A DNA stretch of 64,000 nucleotides. Source: a bacterium. Its GTDB lineage: Bacteria; Desulfobacterota; Binatia; DP-6. Positions within the stretch are counted from its first letter, which is position 1. The number at the start of each line of letters is the position of its first letter. Of the stretch, positions 57,504-64,000 are shown one piece after another. The notes under the pieces are model-generated. The model searched no databases, was not told where the DNA came from, and saw only the letters and a program-made list of their open reading frames with translations. The position numbers were made by a program, and so were the translations under genes. Location of the stretch: the NCBI GenBank assembly GCA_026129405.1, contig JAHCID010000002.1, positions 186,001-250,000 of the forward strand. Reading direction: 5' to 3'.

Positions 57504-58355
57504 TCAGCTCGCGTGCCGTCGCGCGCGCAGCGGCGCGGTGAGGGCGAGCAGGGCGCAGAGCAGGGCGACGGTCATCTGGGCGGGGGGATAGTCGCCGTGG
57601 TGCGCGAGCACGAAGCCCGCGCCCGACGTCGCCAGCGCGACGGCGGGTGCCACGACGAAGAGCGGCCGCATCTCGCGGCACAGATTGCGGGCGACGAGCG
57701 CGGGCAGGACGAGGCACCCGAACGTGAACAGGACGCCGGCGCTGCGGATGCCCACGCCCACCGCGACCCCGACGGCGAGCGACAGCGCCACGTTCCAGCG
57801 CCCGACGCCGACGCCCACCGCCGCTGCCATCGCGGGATCGACGGCGAGGAGGAGCAGCGTGCGGTGCGTGCGCCGGATGGCGACGGCGGCGACCAGCACG
57901 AGCGCGCCGGTGACGAGGACGTCGGCGTGTCCGGCGCCGATGATGCTCGACGACAGGATGCGATGGACCTCTTCGAGGCCGTGCGGGCTGTGCGCGACCA
58001 CCAGGATCGCGACGCTCGCGGCGAGCAGGTACACCCAGCCGGTCAGCGCCTCGTGGGTCGCGCCCGCACCGCCGCCGCGGGCGGTGAGCACCGCCGCCAG
58101 GGCGGACGAGGCGACGGCCATGAGCGAGAGGAAGCCGTCCGAGCGCATCCACGCCGCGTCGCCGCCGAGCTGGTCGCCGAGCCGGAACGCGACGGCCAGG
58201 CCGAGCACGGACGCCTGCGACACCGCCGCGCCGATGAAGATCTGGTCGCGCGCCACGACGAGGACGCCGAGCATCCCGAGGAGCACCGCGAGCAGCCAGC
58301 CGGTGATCCAGGCGGCGTGGAAGAGCGGCCAGGCCGCCAGGAAGTCGGCGATCAC
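57504..58355 (-). CDS. znuB: metal ABC transporter permease (ZnuB-like)
   Basis: 283 residues with about eight membrane helices. The ABC-3 family pattern is seen in LLGMLGVLVVARDQIFIGAA, SQASVLGLAVAF, ILSSSIIGAGHADVLVTGAL and RSAGVLFTFGCLVLPALVAR. The GTG start at 58355 shares four bases with the ATPase stop. It imports zinc or manganese with the two genes upstream. Confidence 0.85.
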   Translation of the reverse strand: MIADFLAAWPLFHAAWITGWLLAVLLGMLGVLVVARDQIFIGAAVSQASVLGLAVAFRLGDQLGGDAAWMRSDGFLSLMAVASSALAAVLTARGGGAGATHEALTGWVYLLAASVAILVVAHSPHGLEEVHRILSSSIIGAGHADVLVTGALVLVAAVAIRRTHRTLLLLAVDPAMAAAVGVGVGRWNVALSLAVGVAVGVGIRSAGVLFTFGCLVLPALVARNLCREMRPLFVVAPAVALATSGAGFVLAHHGDYPPAQMTVALLCALLALTAPLRARRHAS

Positions 58356-59071
58356 GGCACCCCTCCGGGACCCAGTCCGAAGACGCGGGCGAGGCGGTCG
58401 CCGCCGAGAACGGCGTCGCGCGGCCCGGCCGTGACCGTGCCCCGCTCGACGAGCGCCACGTGCGTCGCATGGCGCGCGGCGAGCGCGAGGTCGTGCGTCA
58501 CGACGAGGACGGTCAGGTGCTCGGCGGCGTTCAGGTCCATGAGCAGGCGCAGCAGCGCGTCCTCGGCGCCGGGGTCGAGGTGGTTCGTCGGCTCGTCGAG
58601 CACGAGGAGGCTCGGGCGGCGGACGAGGGCGCGGGCGACCATGGCGCGCTGGCGCTCGCCGCCCGAGAGCGACCAGAGGTCTCGCCGCGCCATGTCCGCG
58701 AGACCGACGCGCGTGAGCGCCGCGGCGACGCGCTCCGACTCTTCGCGCGCCGGCAGCCGCGCGCCCACCGTGCCGAGCAGGACGAACTCGCGCACCGTCG
58801 TCGGCAGCACGGGATTCAGGTCGGCCCGCTGCGGCACGAAGCCCGTGCGCTCGCGGGCGGCGAGCGTCGGGTGCAGCGTCAGGCGGCCGGCGCGCGGCGG
58901 CAGCACGCCGACGATCGCCCGCAGGAGGGTGCTCTTGCCGGCGCCGTTCGGCCCGACGACGAACCACACCTCGCCCGCGTGGACGGTGAGGTCCACGTCG
59001 CGCAGCACCGGGCGGCCGTCGTACGCGAGCGCGAGGCCGTGCGCCGCGAGGACGACGGGGGCGTCGTTCAT
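58352..59071 (-). CDS. znuC: metal ABC transporter ATPase (ZnuC-like)
   Basis: 239 residues. Walker A VGPNGAGKSTLLRA (about 38-51), Q-loop GFVPQRADLN, signature LSGGERQR and Walker B SLLVLDEPTNHLDP are intact. It starts inside the stop of the binding-protein gene (4-base overlap) and its stop overlaps the permease start. Confidence 0.88.
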   Translation of the reverse strand: MNDAPVVLAAHGLALAYDGRPVLRDVDLTVHAGEVWFVVGPNGAGKSTLLRAIVGVLPPRAGRLTLHPTLAARERTGFVPQRADLNPVLPTTVREFVLLGTVGARLPAREESERVAAALTRVGLADMARRDLWSLSGGERQRAMVARALVRRPSLLVLDEPTNHLDPGAEDALLRLLMDLNAAEHLTVLVVTHDLALAARHATHVALVERGTVTAGPRDAVLGGDRLARVFGLGPGGVP

Positions 59072-60084
59072 CCGCGGCCCGCCAGCGCGTCGACCACGTG
59101 GGAGACGTTCCAGTCGGTGACCGCGAGGTAATCGTCGACGCCGGGGCGGGAGCCGACCTGGTTCGCGAGCGCGACGACCTTCGCCTGTGTGTGCTCGGCG
59201 AGGAAGCGGGCGTGGCGCGGGTCGTAGTACGACGCGGCCAGGATCAGCCGCACGTCCTGCGCCTGCATCAGCTCGATCAGCTCGGCCAGGTGCCGCGTCG
59301 TGGGCGGGATGCCGGGCTTGGGCTCCATGTGGCCGACGACGACGAGCCCGAAGCGGCGCGCGAAGTAGGGCCACAGCGGGTGGTCGTCGACGGCCTTGGT
59401 GCCGCGATACGGCCGCATCGCGCCGAGCCAGCCGCCGAGGGCCCCGGCGTCGCCCGCGCCGGCGAGGAAGGCGTCGAGCTTGTCGTAGTCGGCGAGCTGC
59501 ACGAGCTTCTCCCACTCGGCGTACTTCTGCACGAGCGTCTCGCCGAGGAGCTTCGTGCCCACGGCGGTGCGGAACGCGTCGTAGCGCGTGCCGAACGCCG
59601 CCGCCTGCTCGGGAACGAGTCGTGCGAGGCGATCGCGTACGGCGCCGGCGACGCGCAGCCCGTTCATGGGATCGGTGAGGTAGTGCGGGTTGCCGTAGGG
59701 GTGGACGTCGCCCATCGAGCGGTCGACGGTACCGCTCGGCACCTCGGCGGGCGTGATCGCCGTCGCGGCGTCGAGGTAGCCGGGGCCGCCGGGTCGTACG
59801 GCGGCGTTGCGGGCCTGGTCGAGGAGCGCGGGCAGCCAGCCGATCTCGACCTCGAGGCCGTTCAGCACGAGGAGCTGGCAGCGGCTCAGGTCGCGCACGA
59901 AGCTCGGCTTGGCCTCGACGAAGTGCGGATCCTCCGTGCCGCGTGCGAACGTGACGATGGTGACGTCGGGACCGCCGACGCCGGTCGTGATGCTGGCGAG
60001 GTCCGGGGTGGTGGCGCAGACGCGGAGCGGCTCGGCGTGCGCCGCAGCGGCCGCGAGGACGAGGAGCGCGAGGACGCGGATCAT
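59068..60084 (-). CDS. znuA: metal-binding periplasmic protein (ZnuA-like)
   Basis: 338 residues with signal peptide LALLVLAAAAAHA. The cluster A-I pattern is RVCATTPDLASITTGVGG, TEDPHFVEAKPS (first His), GDVHPYGNPHYLTDP (second His), VVGHMEPKPG and the late Asp in SYYDPRHARFLAEHT. No long His-rich loop. It binds zinc (or manganese) for the downstream permease and ATPase. First of three overlapping ABC genes. Confidence 0.87.
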   Translation of the reverse strand: MIRVLALLVLAAAAAHAEPLRVCATTPDLASITTGVGGPDVTIVTFARGTEDPHFVEAKPSFVRDLSRCQLLVLNGLEVEIGWLPALLDQARNAAVRPGGPGYLDAATAITPAEVPSGTVDRSMGDVHPYGNPHYLTDPMNGLRVAGAVRDRLARLVPEQAAAFGTRYDAFRTAVGTKLLGETLVQKYAEWEKLVQLADYDKLDAFLAGAGDAGALGGWLGAMRPYRGTKAVDDHPLWPYFARRFGLVVVGHMEPKPGIPPTTRHLAELIELMQAQDVRLILAASYYDPRHARFLAEHTQAKVVALANQVGSRPGVDDYLAVTDWNVSHVVDALAGRG

Positions 60085-60095
60085 GACGTCGCCTC

Positions 60096-61637
60096 CTAAT
60101 AGCGGTGCGCCGGATGCTGGCCGAAGAGGATCTCGAGACCGAGCCAGACGGTGCTCTGGTCGGGATCCGACAGCCAGTCGGCGTGGTCGTAGTTGTACTG
60201 GAGCCGCAGGCGGGAGAACTCGGTCGGGTTCCAGGTGAGGAGCGGCGAGACGCGCAAGCGATCGGCGCGGTTCGGGTCGTTCTGGCGCCCGCCGACGCTG
60301 GGGCCGCTGCCGGTCGCGTACTCGAAGCGGACGCCCGTAGCCCAGCCGTAGTGGAAGCCCCAGAGGAGCTGCGAGTAGAAGCCCCAGTCGTCCAGCGTCG
60401 CCGGGGGCAGGTCGAGGTCCTCGTGCGGGTCGTGGACGGCGTTCGCCTTGAAGTTGCGCGCCATCACCTCGGACTGCCAGGTCACGTACGGCCAGCCGCG
60501 GAAGTTCGACGACGGCAGCCACTTCACCGTGAGGTCGCCGCCATAGATGGTGGTGCGGCCGGTCGGACCCGAGTCGTTCGGGCCGAACAGCGCGGAGCCG
60601 CCGAGGAGCGCGGTCGTCGAGTCGGTGAGCGTGAAGGCGTTCTCCCAGCGCGTCAGGTAGAGGAGATCGCCGAGGTCGCTGACGTCGCGCCCGAACGCGG
60701 GGCGCAGCCCGACGGTGGTCGGCTCGTCGTCGACCTCCGCGTCGCCGTGCGCGTGATCGTGGCCGCCGCCCGTGTCGCCGAGGAAGCTGACGGCCGTCTC
60801 GCCGCCCGCGTTCTGCGCCCCGAGGTGCACCTGCGAGAACCAGGGCAGCGGCGCCAGCCAGCCGAGGCGGACGCCGGGATTGCGCAGGCCGTCCGGCCCG
60901 AAGAAGCGCGAGTTCACGACCGGCTGATCGATCCACGGCCACTGGTGCGGATGCGTCGGGTTGATGCGGCCGAAGTCGGTGAGGAACTGTCCGGCCTGGA
61001 TCTGGAGGCCGTACGGGAGCGCCTGCGTGGTCGCGAACGCCTCCTCGAGCTCGACGGCGTCGGGCGTGAAGACGATGTGGGCCTCGCCGGTGAAGTACGG
61101 GTCGACGGCGCCCGACAGCGACAGCTCGGCCTGCTGGAGGGTGAAGCCGCGGCGATTCGGATCGTGGCCGCCGCCCTGGAGCTGGCCGAGCTCCTCGTCC
61201 GTCGCGGTCGACGCGCCGACGGCGACCATCGTGTCCATCGCGAGGTCGATGAGCCGCAGGTTCGCGCCGGTCGCGCCGAGCGGCGTCGAGGCGATCGCCG
61301 GCCCCGGCGACGTACCGGGCGTCGTCGGACCGGCGGCGGGCGGCGGCGCGCTCGCCCGGGCCTCCTCGAGCGCGCGATCGAGCGCGGTGGCGGGCGCCGC
61401 CGTTGCGGTCGGCTTCGGCGGCGCGGCCGTCGCGCCGGTGGCCGCCGGGCGGGCTTCGAGCTTCTCGATGAGACGCTCCTGACGCTCGAGCATCTCCTGC
61501 ATCTGACGCATCTGTCGCTTCATGGCGTCGAGCTCCTGCTTGAGCTCGCCGACGGTCTGGGCGCCGGTCTGTGCCGGCCAGGACAGGCCCATGGCCAGCA
61601 CGATCGCGGCCGTGGAGCCTCTCGCGGTGCTTCGCAT
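60096..61637 (-). CDS. outer-membrane porin-like protein of the znu operon
   Basis: 513 residues from ATG 61637. A signal peptide (to TGAQ, about 27), a coiled coil (LKQELDAMKRQMRQMQEMLE), a Pro/Ala linker and a barrel with RRGFTLQQAELSLSGAVDPY, QIQAGQFLTDFGRINPTHPH, LTVKWLPSSNF, ending in aromatic HRY. A loop GGGHDHAHGD is His-rich. I infer a zinc-responsive outer-membrane channel that feeds ZnuA; 11 bases separate it from znuA. Confidence 0.78.
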   Translation of the reverse strand: MRSTARGSTAAIVLAMGLSWPAQTGAQTVGELKQELDAMKRQMRQMQEMLERQERLIEKLEARPAATGATAAPPKPTATAAPATALDRALEEARASAPPPAAGPTTPGTSPGPAIASTPLGATGANLRLIDLAMDTMVAVGASTATDEELGQLQGGGHDPNRRGFTLQQAELSLSGAVDPYFTGEAHIVFTPDAVELEEAFATTQALPYGLQIQAGQFLTDFGRINPTHPHQWPWIDQPVVNSRFFGPDGLRNPGVRLGWLAPLPWFSQVHLGAQNAGGETAVSFLGDTGGGHDHAHGDAEVDDEPTTVGLRPAFGRDVSDLGDLLYLTRWENAFTLTDSTTALLGGSALFGPNDSGPTGRTTIYGGDLTVKWLPSSNFRGWPYVTWQSEVMARNFKANAVHDPHEDLDLPPATLDDWGFYSQLLWGFHYGWATGVRFEYATGSGPSVGGRQNDPNRADRLRVSPLLTWNPTEFSRLRLQYNYDHADWLSDPDQSTVWLGLEILFGQHPAHRY

Positions 61638-61715
61638 CGCAACCTCGCTGTGGTGACGGACGACGGACGACATGCCGTCCCCACGCCCGCGGAAGTCGCG
61701 CGTGCGAGGGCGGCG

Positions 61716-62012
61716 CTACGCTGCGGCTCGTCGCACGAGGGCTGGCGGCCCGCGGCCCGCGGGCGTCGGCCGGTCGACGCCGCCGTAGCTCGGCGGCGTC
61801 GTCGCCCGCAGCGTCGTCGCGGTGAGCACCGTGCCGCCCGATGTGGGCGTGGCCGGCGTCAGCGCCGGCGCGTGGGTGACGACGCAGACCGCGCAGTGCT
61901 CGCGTGACTGCTCGTCGCGGTGCGCATGCCCTTCGAGGAAGAGCGGCACGAGCAGCAGCACCGCCAGCACGAGCGACAGCACACGGGCGCGGCGATGCGT
62001 GACGCGAGGCAC
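61716..62012 (-). CDS. small DUF2946-like Cys/His protein, first in the znu operon
   Basis: 98 residues from GTG 62012. An N-terminal membrane segment (LSLVLAVLLLVPLFLEG) is followed by HAHRDEQSREHCAVCVVTHA, a compact His/Cys motif that could bind zinc, then a polar Pro/Thr-rich tail. It precedes the porin by 78 bases and lies directly behind the promoter and operator-like palindrome. Similar short proteins head copper or zinc operons; here it may buffer or sense the metal. Confidence 0.65.
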   Translation of the reverse strand: MPRVTHRRARVLSLVLAVLLLVPLFLEGHAHRDEQSREHCAVCVVTHAPALTPATPTSGGTVLTATTLRATTPPSYGGVDRPTPAGRGPPALVRRAAA

Positions 62013-62023
62013 GACCGCATGCC

Positions 62024-62052
62024 TCTTAGGCAGGCGACCCGATACGGGTCAA
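62024..62052 (-). promoter_or_regulatory. promoter and operator-like palindrome of the znu operon
   Basis: Minus strand: TTGACC (62052-62047), 17 bases, CTAAGA (62029-62024), then 11 bases to the GTG at 62012. The perfect palindrome GACCCGATACGGGTC (62036-62050) covers the -35 end and spacer, where a repressor would block RNA polymerase. It is not the enterobacterial Zur box. Confidence 0.45.
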
Positions 62053-62092
62053 GCGTCCGACACTGAGACGCATCCGAGTTGCAACGAACGCG

Positions 62093-62485
62093 TCAGTGCG
62101 GCGGACAGAGATCGAGCGCCAGTAGGAACAGGTCGGACGAGCCGGAACGGCGTTCCGCGAGGATGGTGACCGTCTGCTCCGGGCGCGCGTTGGCGAAGCG
62201 GGAGAGCAGCTCGCGCGAGCCCTGGAGCACGACCTTCTGGCCGACGGTGTCGTCGTTCGTCTGCTCCGCGAAGCCGAACGTGCGCAGATCGGACACGGCG
62301 AACGGGTGGTCGGTGCCGAGCGCCGAGACGACGAGCGCCGTCGCGCCGCCGGCGTCCGCGGCGGCGCCGGCGCTGCGATGGCCCTGGAGCCGGACGATCT
62401 CACGGCTGGGCGTACGCTCGGGACCGTGGCCCACGAGCGCGACCCAGAGGACGGCCCACACGGCGGCGCGACGGAGACGCGTCAC
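62093..62485 (-). CDS. hypothetical exported protein behind the HEAT-repeat gene
   Basis: 130 residues from GTG 62485, sharing four bases with the preceding stop. N-terminal membrane/signal segment AAVWAVLWVALVG, then a mostly beta region (EIVRLQGHRS, TALVVSALGTDHPFAVSDLR, VVLQGSRELLSRFANARPEQ) ending LLALDLCPPH. No family recognised. Coupled translation suggests a joint role with the HEAT-repeat protein. Confidence 0.6.
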   Translation of the reverse strand: MTRLRRAAVWAVLWVALVGHGPERTPSREIVRLQGHRSAGAAADAGGATALVVSALGTDHPFAVSDLRTFGFAEQTNDDTVGQKVVLQGSRELLSRFANARPEQTVTILAERRSGSSDLFLLALDLCPPH

Positions 62486-63741
62486 TCGTGCACGTGCCCC
62501 TTCGGAAGGCCGTCTTCCACCAGATGGCGCACCGCCTCGTCCGGATGCGTGGTGCGGATGCGGACCAGCATCGGATCGTCGGGCGCGATGCCCGTGAGCA
62601 TCAGCAGGGTGACCGCGTAGGTCGGCACCTCGGGACGGCCCGACCACGCGAGCCGCTCGAAGGTCTCCTGCGCCGGCCGGCCCCCGATCGCGCTGATCGA
62701 GCGGCCGGCGGCCTGTCGGACCGGCCAGTCGCCCTGAAGGAACGTCTTCTCGAGGAGCGCGAGCGTGCGCGGATCCGTGGCGTTCGCGAGCGCCTCCGCG
62801 GCGGCGACGCGGACGTCGGCGTCCGGGTCGGCGAGCGCGAGCCGGGCGACCCGCTCGGCGCTGCCGGCCGCGTTCGTCGCCACCAGGGCGCGTGCGGCGG
62901 CGGCACGGGCGCCCGGATCGGGTCCCGCGAGCGCGGCGTCGAGCTCGTCTGCCGTCGGCGGGGAGCCGAGTTCGCGCAGCGCCACCCACGACGCCTCGAG
63001 CGTCGCCGCATCCGGCGCCGGCAGCGTGCGCAGCACGGTCGCGAGCGTCGTCAGCTCCGCGGCGGCGACGCCGCGCACGAGGGCGACGCGGACCCAGCTC
63101 GGCAGATCGGTGCGCTGGAGCGCCGCCGTCAGTCGCTCGCGCTCCGCCTCGGACAGCGTGGCCGCGAGGTCCGGCACGCCGGGCAGTGCGAACGCGCCGT
63201 CGGCGACGACGCGCGGCAGGCGGGCGCCGATCTCGTCGAAGACGAGGGCCCGGCGGCGGGCCGCGCGCTCCGCCGGATCGGGTGCCGGCGCCGTCGTCGC
63301 CTCGGCGATACGGGACACGACGCCGGCCGCCTCGGCGACGTCGGTCGCGCCGCCGGCGAAGACGCCCTCGCGGCCCTGCACCGCCTCGACGTAGCGGCCA
63401 CCCGGCGGCAGCGCCGCCGCGAGCGAGGACGAGCGCGCGGCCGGCGCGAGGAAGAGCAGCACCGCGTCGCCGACGCGCAGCAGGTCGGGGGTGGACGAGA
63501 GGTCGCGCCGCTCGACCACCTGCACGTCGGCGGCGTCGCGCTCGCCCTTCAGCACGCGGTCGGCGCGGACGCGGGCCAGTGCGATGCGGCCCTCGTCGAA
63601 GGTACGGACCTCGGTGACGGCGCCGAGGACGACGAGCCGCGCGCGGGCGAGGAGCTGGGCCAGCGCCGGGGGCCGGTCCGTCGCCGCGTGGGCGACGGAC
63701 GCGGCCCCGAGCAGCAGGGCAGCGAGGAGACGTCGAATCAG
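62482..63741 (-). CDS. exported HEAT-repeat protein, probable CTG start
   Basis: About 419 residues if read from CTG 63741. From there LIRRLLAALLLGAASVAHA is a textbook signal peptide, followed by an N-terminal beta domain (LLARARLVVLGAVTEVRTFD, RVRADRVLKGERDAADVQV). The C-terminal two-thirds are HEAT repeats (GARAAAARALVATNAAGSAE, DADVRVAAAEALANATDPRT, GDWPVRQAAGRSISAIGGRP). No ATG, GTG or TTG is in frame upstream of GTG 63555, which would remove the signal and first strands. CTG 63741 overlaps the stop of the upstream gene as CTGA, the same coupling geometry as GTGA seen elsewhere here. Confidence 0.68.
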   Translation of the reverse strand: MIRRLLAALLLGAASVAHAATDRPPALAQLLARARLVVLGAVTEVRTFDEGRIALARVRADRVLKGERDAADVQVVERRDLSSTPDLLRVGDAVLLFLAPAARSSSLAAALPPGGRYVEAVQGREGVFAGGATDVAEAAGVVSRIAEATTAPAPDPAERAARRRALVFDEIGARLPRVVADGAFALPGVPDLAATLSEAERERLTAALQRTDLPSWVRVALVRGVAAAELTTLATVLRTLPAPDAATLEASWVALRELGSPPTADELDAALAGPDPGARAAAARALVATNAAGSAERVARLALADPDADVRVAAAEALANATDPRTLALLEKTFLQGDWPVRQAAGRSISAIGGRPAQETFERLAWSGRPEVPTYAVTLLMLTGIAPDDPMLVRIRTTHPDEAVRHLVEDGLPKGHVHE

Positions 63742-64000
63742 GGGTTGACCCGGAGGCCGGGTGCCGTCCAGCCCCCGCCGTCGACGTCCACGAAGAGCGG
63801 GTTGGTGAAGGCCAGCGTGGTCATGCCGAGCTCGCCGAGGTTGCCGTCGGTGAGGTTGGCGAGCGTCGTGTTGCCGGTGGTCCGCAGGCTGTTCGGCGAG
63901 ACGGGGAAGAGCGGCCGCGAGACGCCGTCGGTCCCCTTCACCATGGCGACGATCCAGACGTCCTCGGTGAGGCCGGTCAGGTTGAAGACCGCCGTCGCCT
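63738..64000 (-). CDS. C-terminal part of a secreted protein (PHP/CehA-McbA-like end), continues past the window
   Basis: The frame is open to the right edge and encodes the last 87 residues: TAVFNLTGLTEDVWIVAMVK, GVSRPLFPVSPNSLR, then MTTLAFTNPLFVDVDGGGWT and stop after GLRVNP. The 'afTNPiFvDvDG.gw..Pg' ending is what I recall from secreted CehA/McbA-type PHP metallohydrolases. The catalytic part is outside the window, so the call rests on this ending alone. Confidence 0.5.
   Translation of the reverse strand, partial: ATAVFNLTGLTEDVWIVAMVKGTDGVSRPLFPVSPNSLRTTGNTTLANLTDGNLGELGMTTLAFTNPLFVDVDGGGWTAPGLRVNP

Noticed and set aside
62036-62050. Canonical Zur box
   Set aside because: The palindrome is perfect and well placed, but it does not match the known AT-rich Zur consensus, so it is reported only as an operator-like site.
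1-64000. tRNA, rRNA or CRISPR arrays
   Set aside because: No T-arm consensus, rRNA segment or regularly spaced direct repeats were noticed on either strand. A tRNA-model scan would settle the first.

Overview
The window is a GC-rich (about 70% by eye) chromosomal segment from a Gram-negative, diderm bacterium. The envelope genes (TonB/ExbB/ExbD, a TonB-dependent receptor, two 16-strand-type porins, TolC-like and lipoprotein signals) show the outer membrane. Several secreted proteins carry Cys-rich 'tDCPgg-aC' inserts and repeated lineage-type N- or C-terminal modules. Together with the mix of Shine-Dalgarno and apparently leaderless genes, this resembles uncultured Binatota (formerly 'Deltaproteobacteria'-like) genomes; that placement is an inference. 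No rRNA, tRNA, CRISPR or replication origin was seen.

Layout. 0-7 kb: a DUF3556 membrane protein running off the left edge, a decayed nucleotidyltransferase with its small partner, an L,D-transpeptidase, a thaumatin-like secreted protein, a CAP-domain protein and small enzymes. 7-13 kb: a TonB, ExbB, ExbD, receptor and His-rich protein group, probably for metal or metallophore uptake. 13-19 kb: a frameshifted HExxH protein, a deoxyhypusine-synthase-like enzyme, GST, a nickel/cobalt-type transporter and beta-carbonic anhydrase. 18.5-31 kb: a minus-strand sulfur-acquisition cluster with a complete sulfate ABC transporter (sbp-cysT-cysW-cysA), a YezD-like protein, two paralogous HTH-cupin regulators, an acyl-carrier-like protein, a phosphate/anion-type porin, an RlpA-like protein and a sulfonate/nitrate-type ABC transporter.

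The most striking element lies at the head of that cluster (30733-30921 minus): a promoter, a 28-codon leader peptide with four consecutive Cys codons, and a T-tailed terminator whose 3' two-thirds is complementary to a leader segment just beyond the Cys run. This reads as a cysteine-responsive transcription attenuator controlling sulfate uptake.

31-36.6 kb: a divergent lipoprotein cytochrome c with Met/His repeats and an ABM-like tail, then a lower-GC zone of acquired and decayed DNA. That zone holds an inactivated integron integrase, an attC-like site, a KTSC-type cassette protein, an IS481-family remnant, cupins, a methyltransferase and an acetyltransferase. 36.6-46.5 kb: SMP-30 lactonase, a broken phytanoyl-CoA dioxygenase abutting an AraC-DUF1801 fusion, an ankyrin protein, glucose-6-phosphate dehydrogenase, GreB, an FG-GAP lipoprotein, a chromate transporter and a PLP deaminase/desulfhydrase.

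46.5-54 kb: an unusual sulfatase-like protein with a deviant formylglycine motif, a copper module (small Cys/His protein, TolC-like lipoprotein, multicopper oxidase), a D-threonine-aldolase-type enzyme, the CrcB fluoride channel and a Fur-family regulator. 54-64 kb: TerB-like and sulfotransferase-like proteins, an orphan anti-sigma factor, a ZnuABC-type metal operon with its own porin and a candidate palindromic operator, a HEAT-repeat protein probably starting at CTG, and a partial secreted protein at the right edge.
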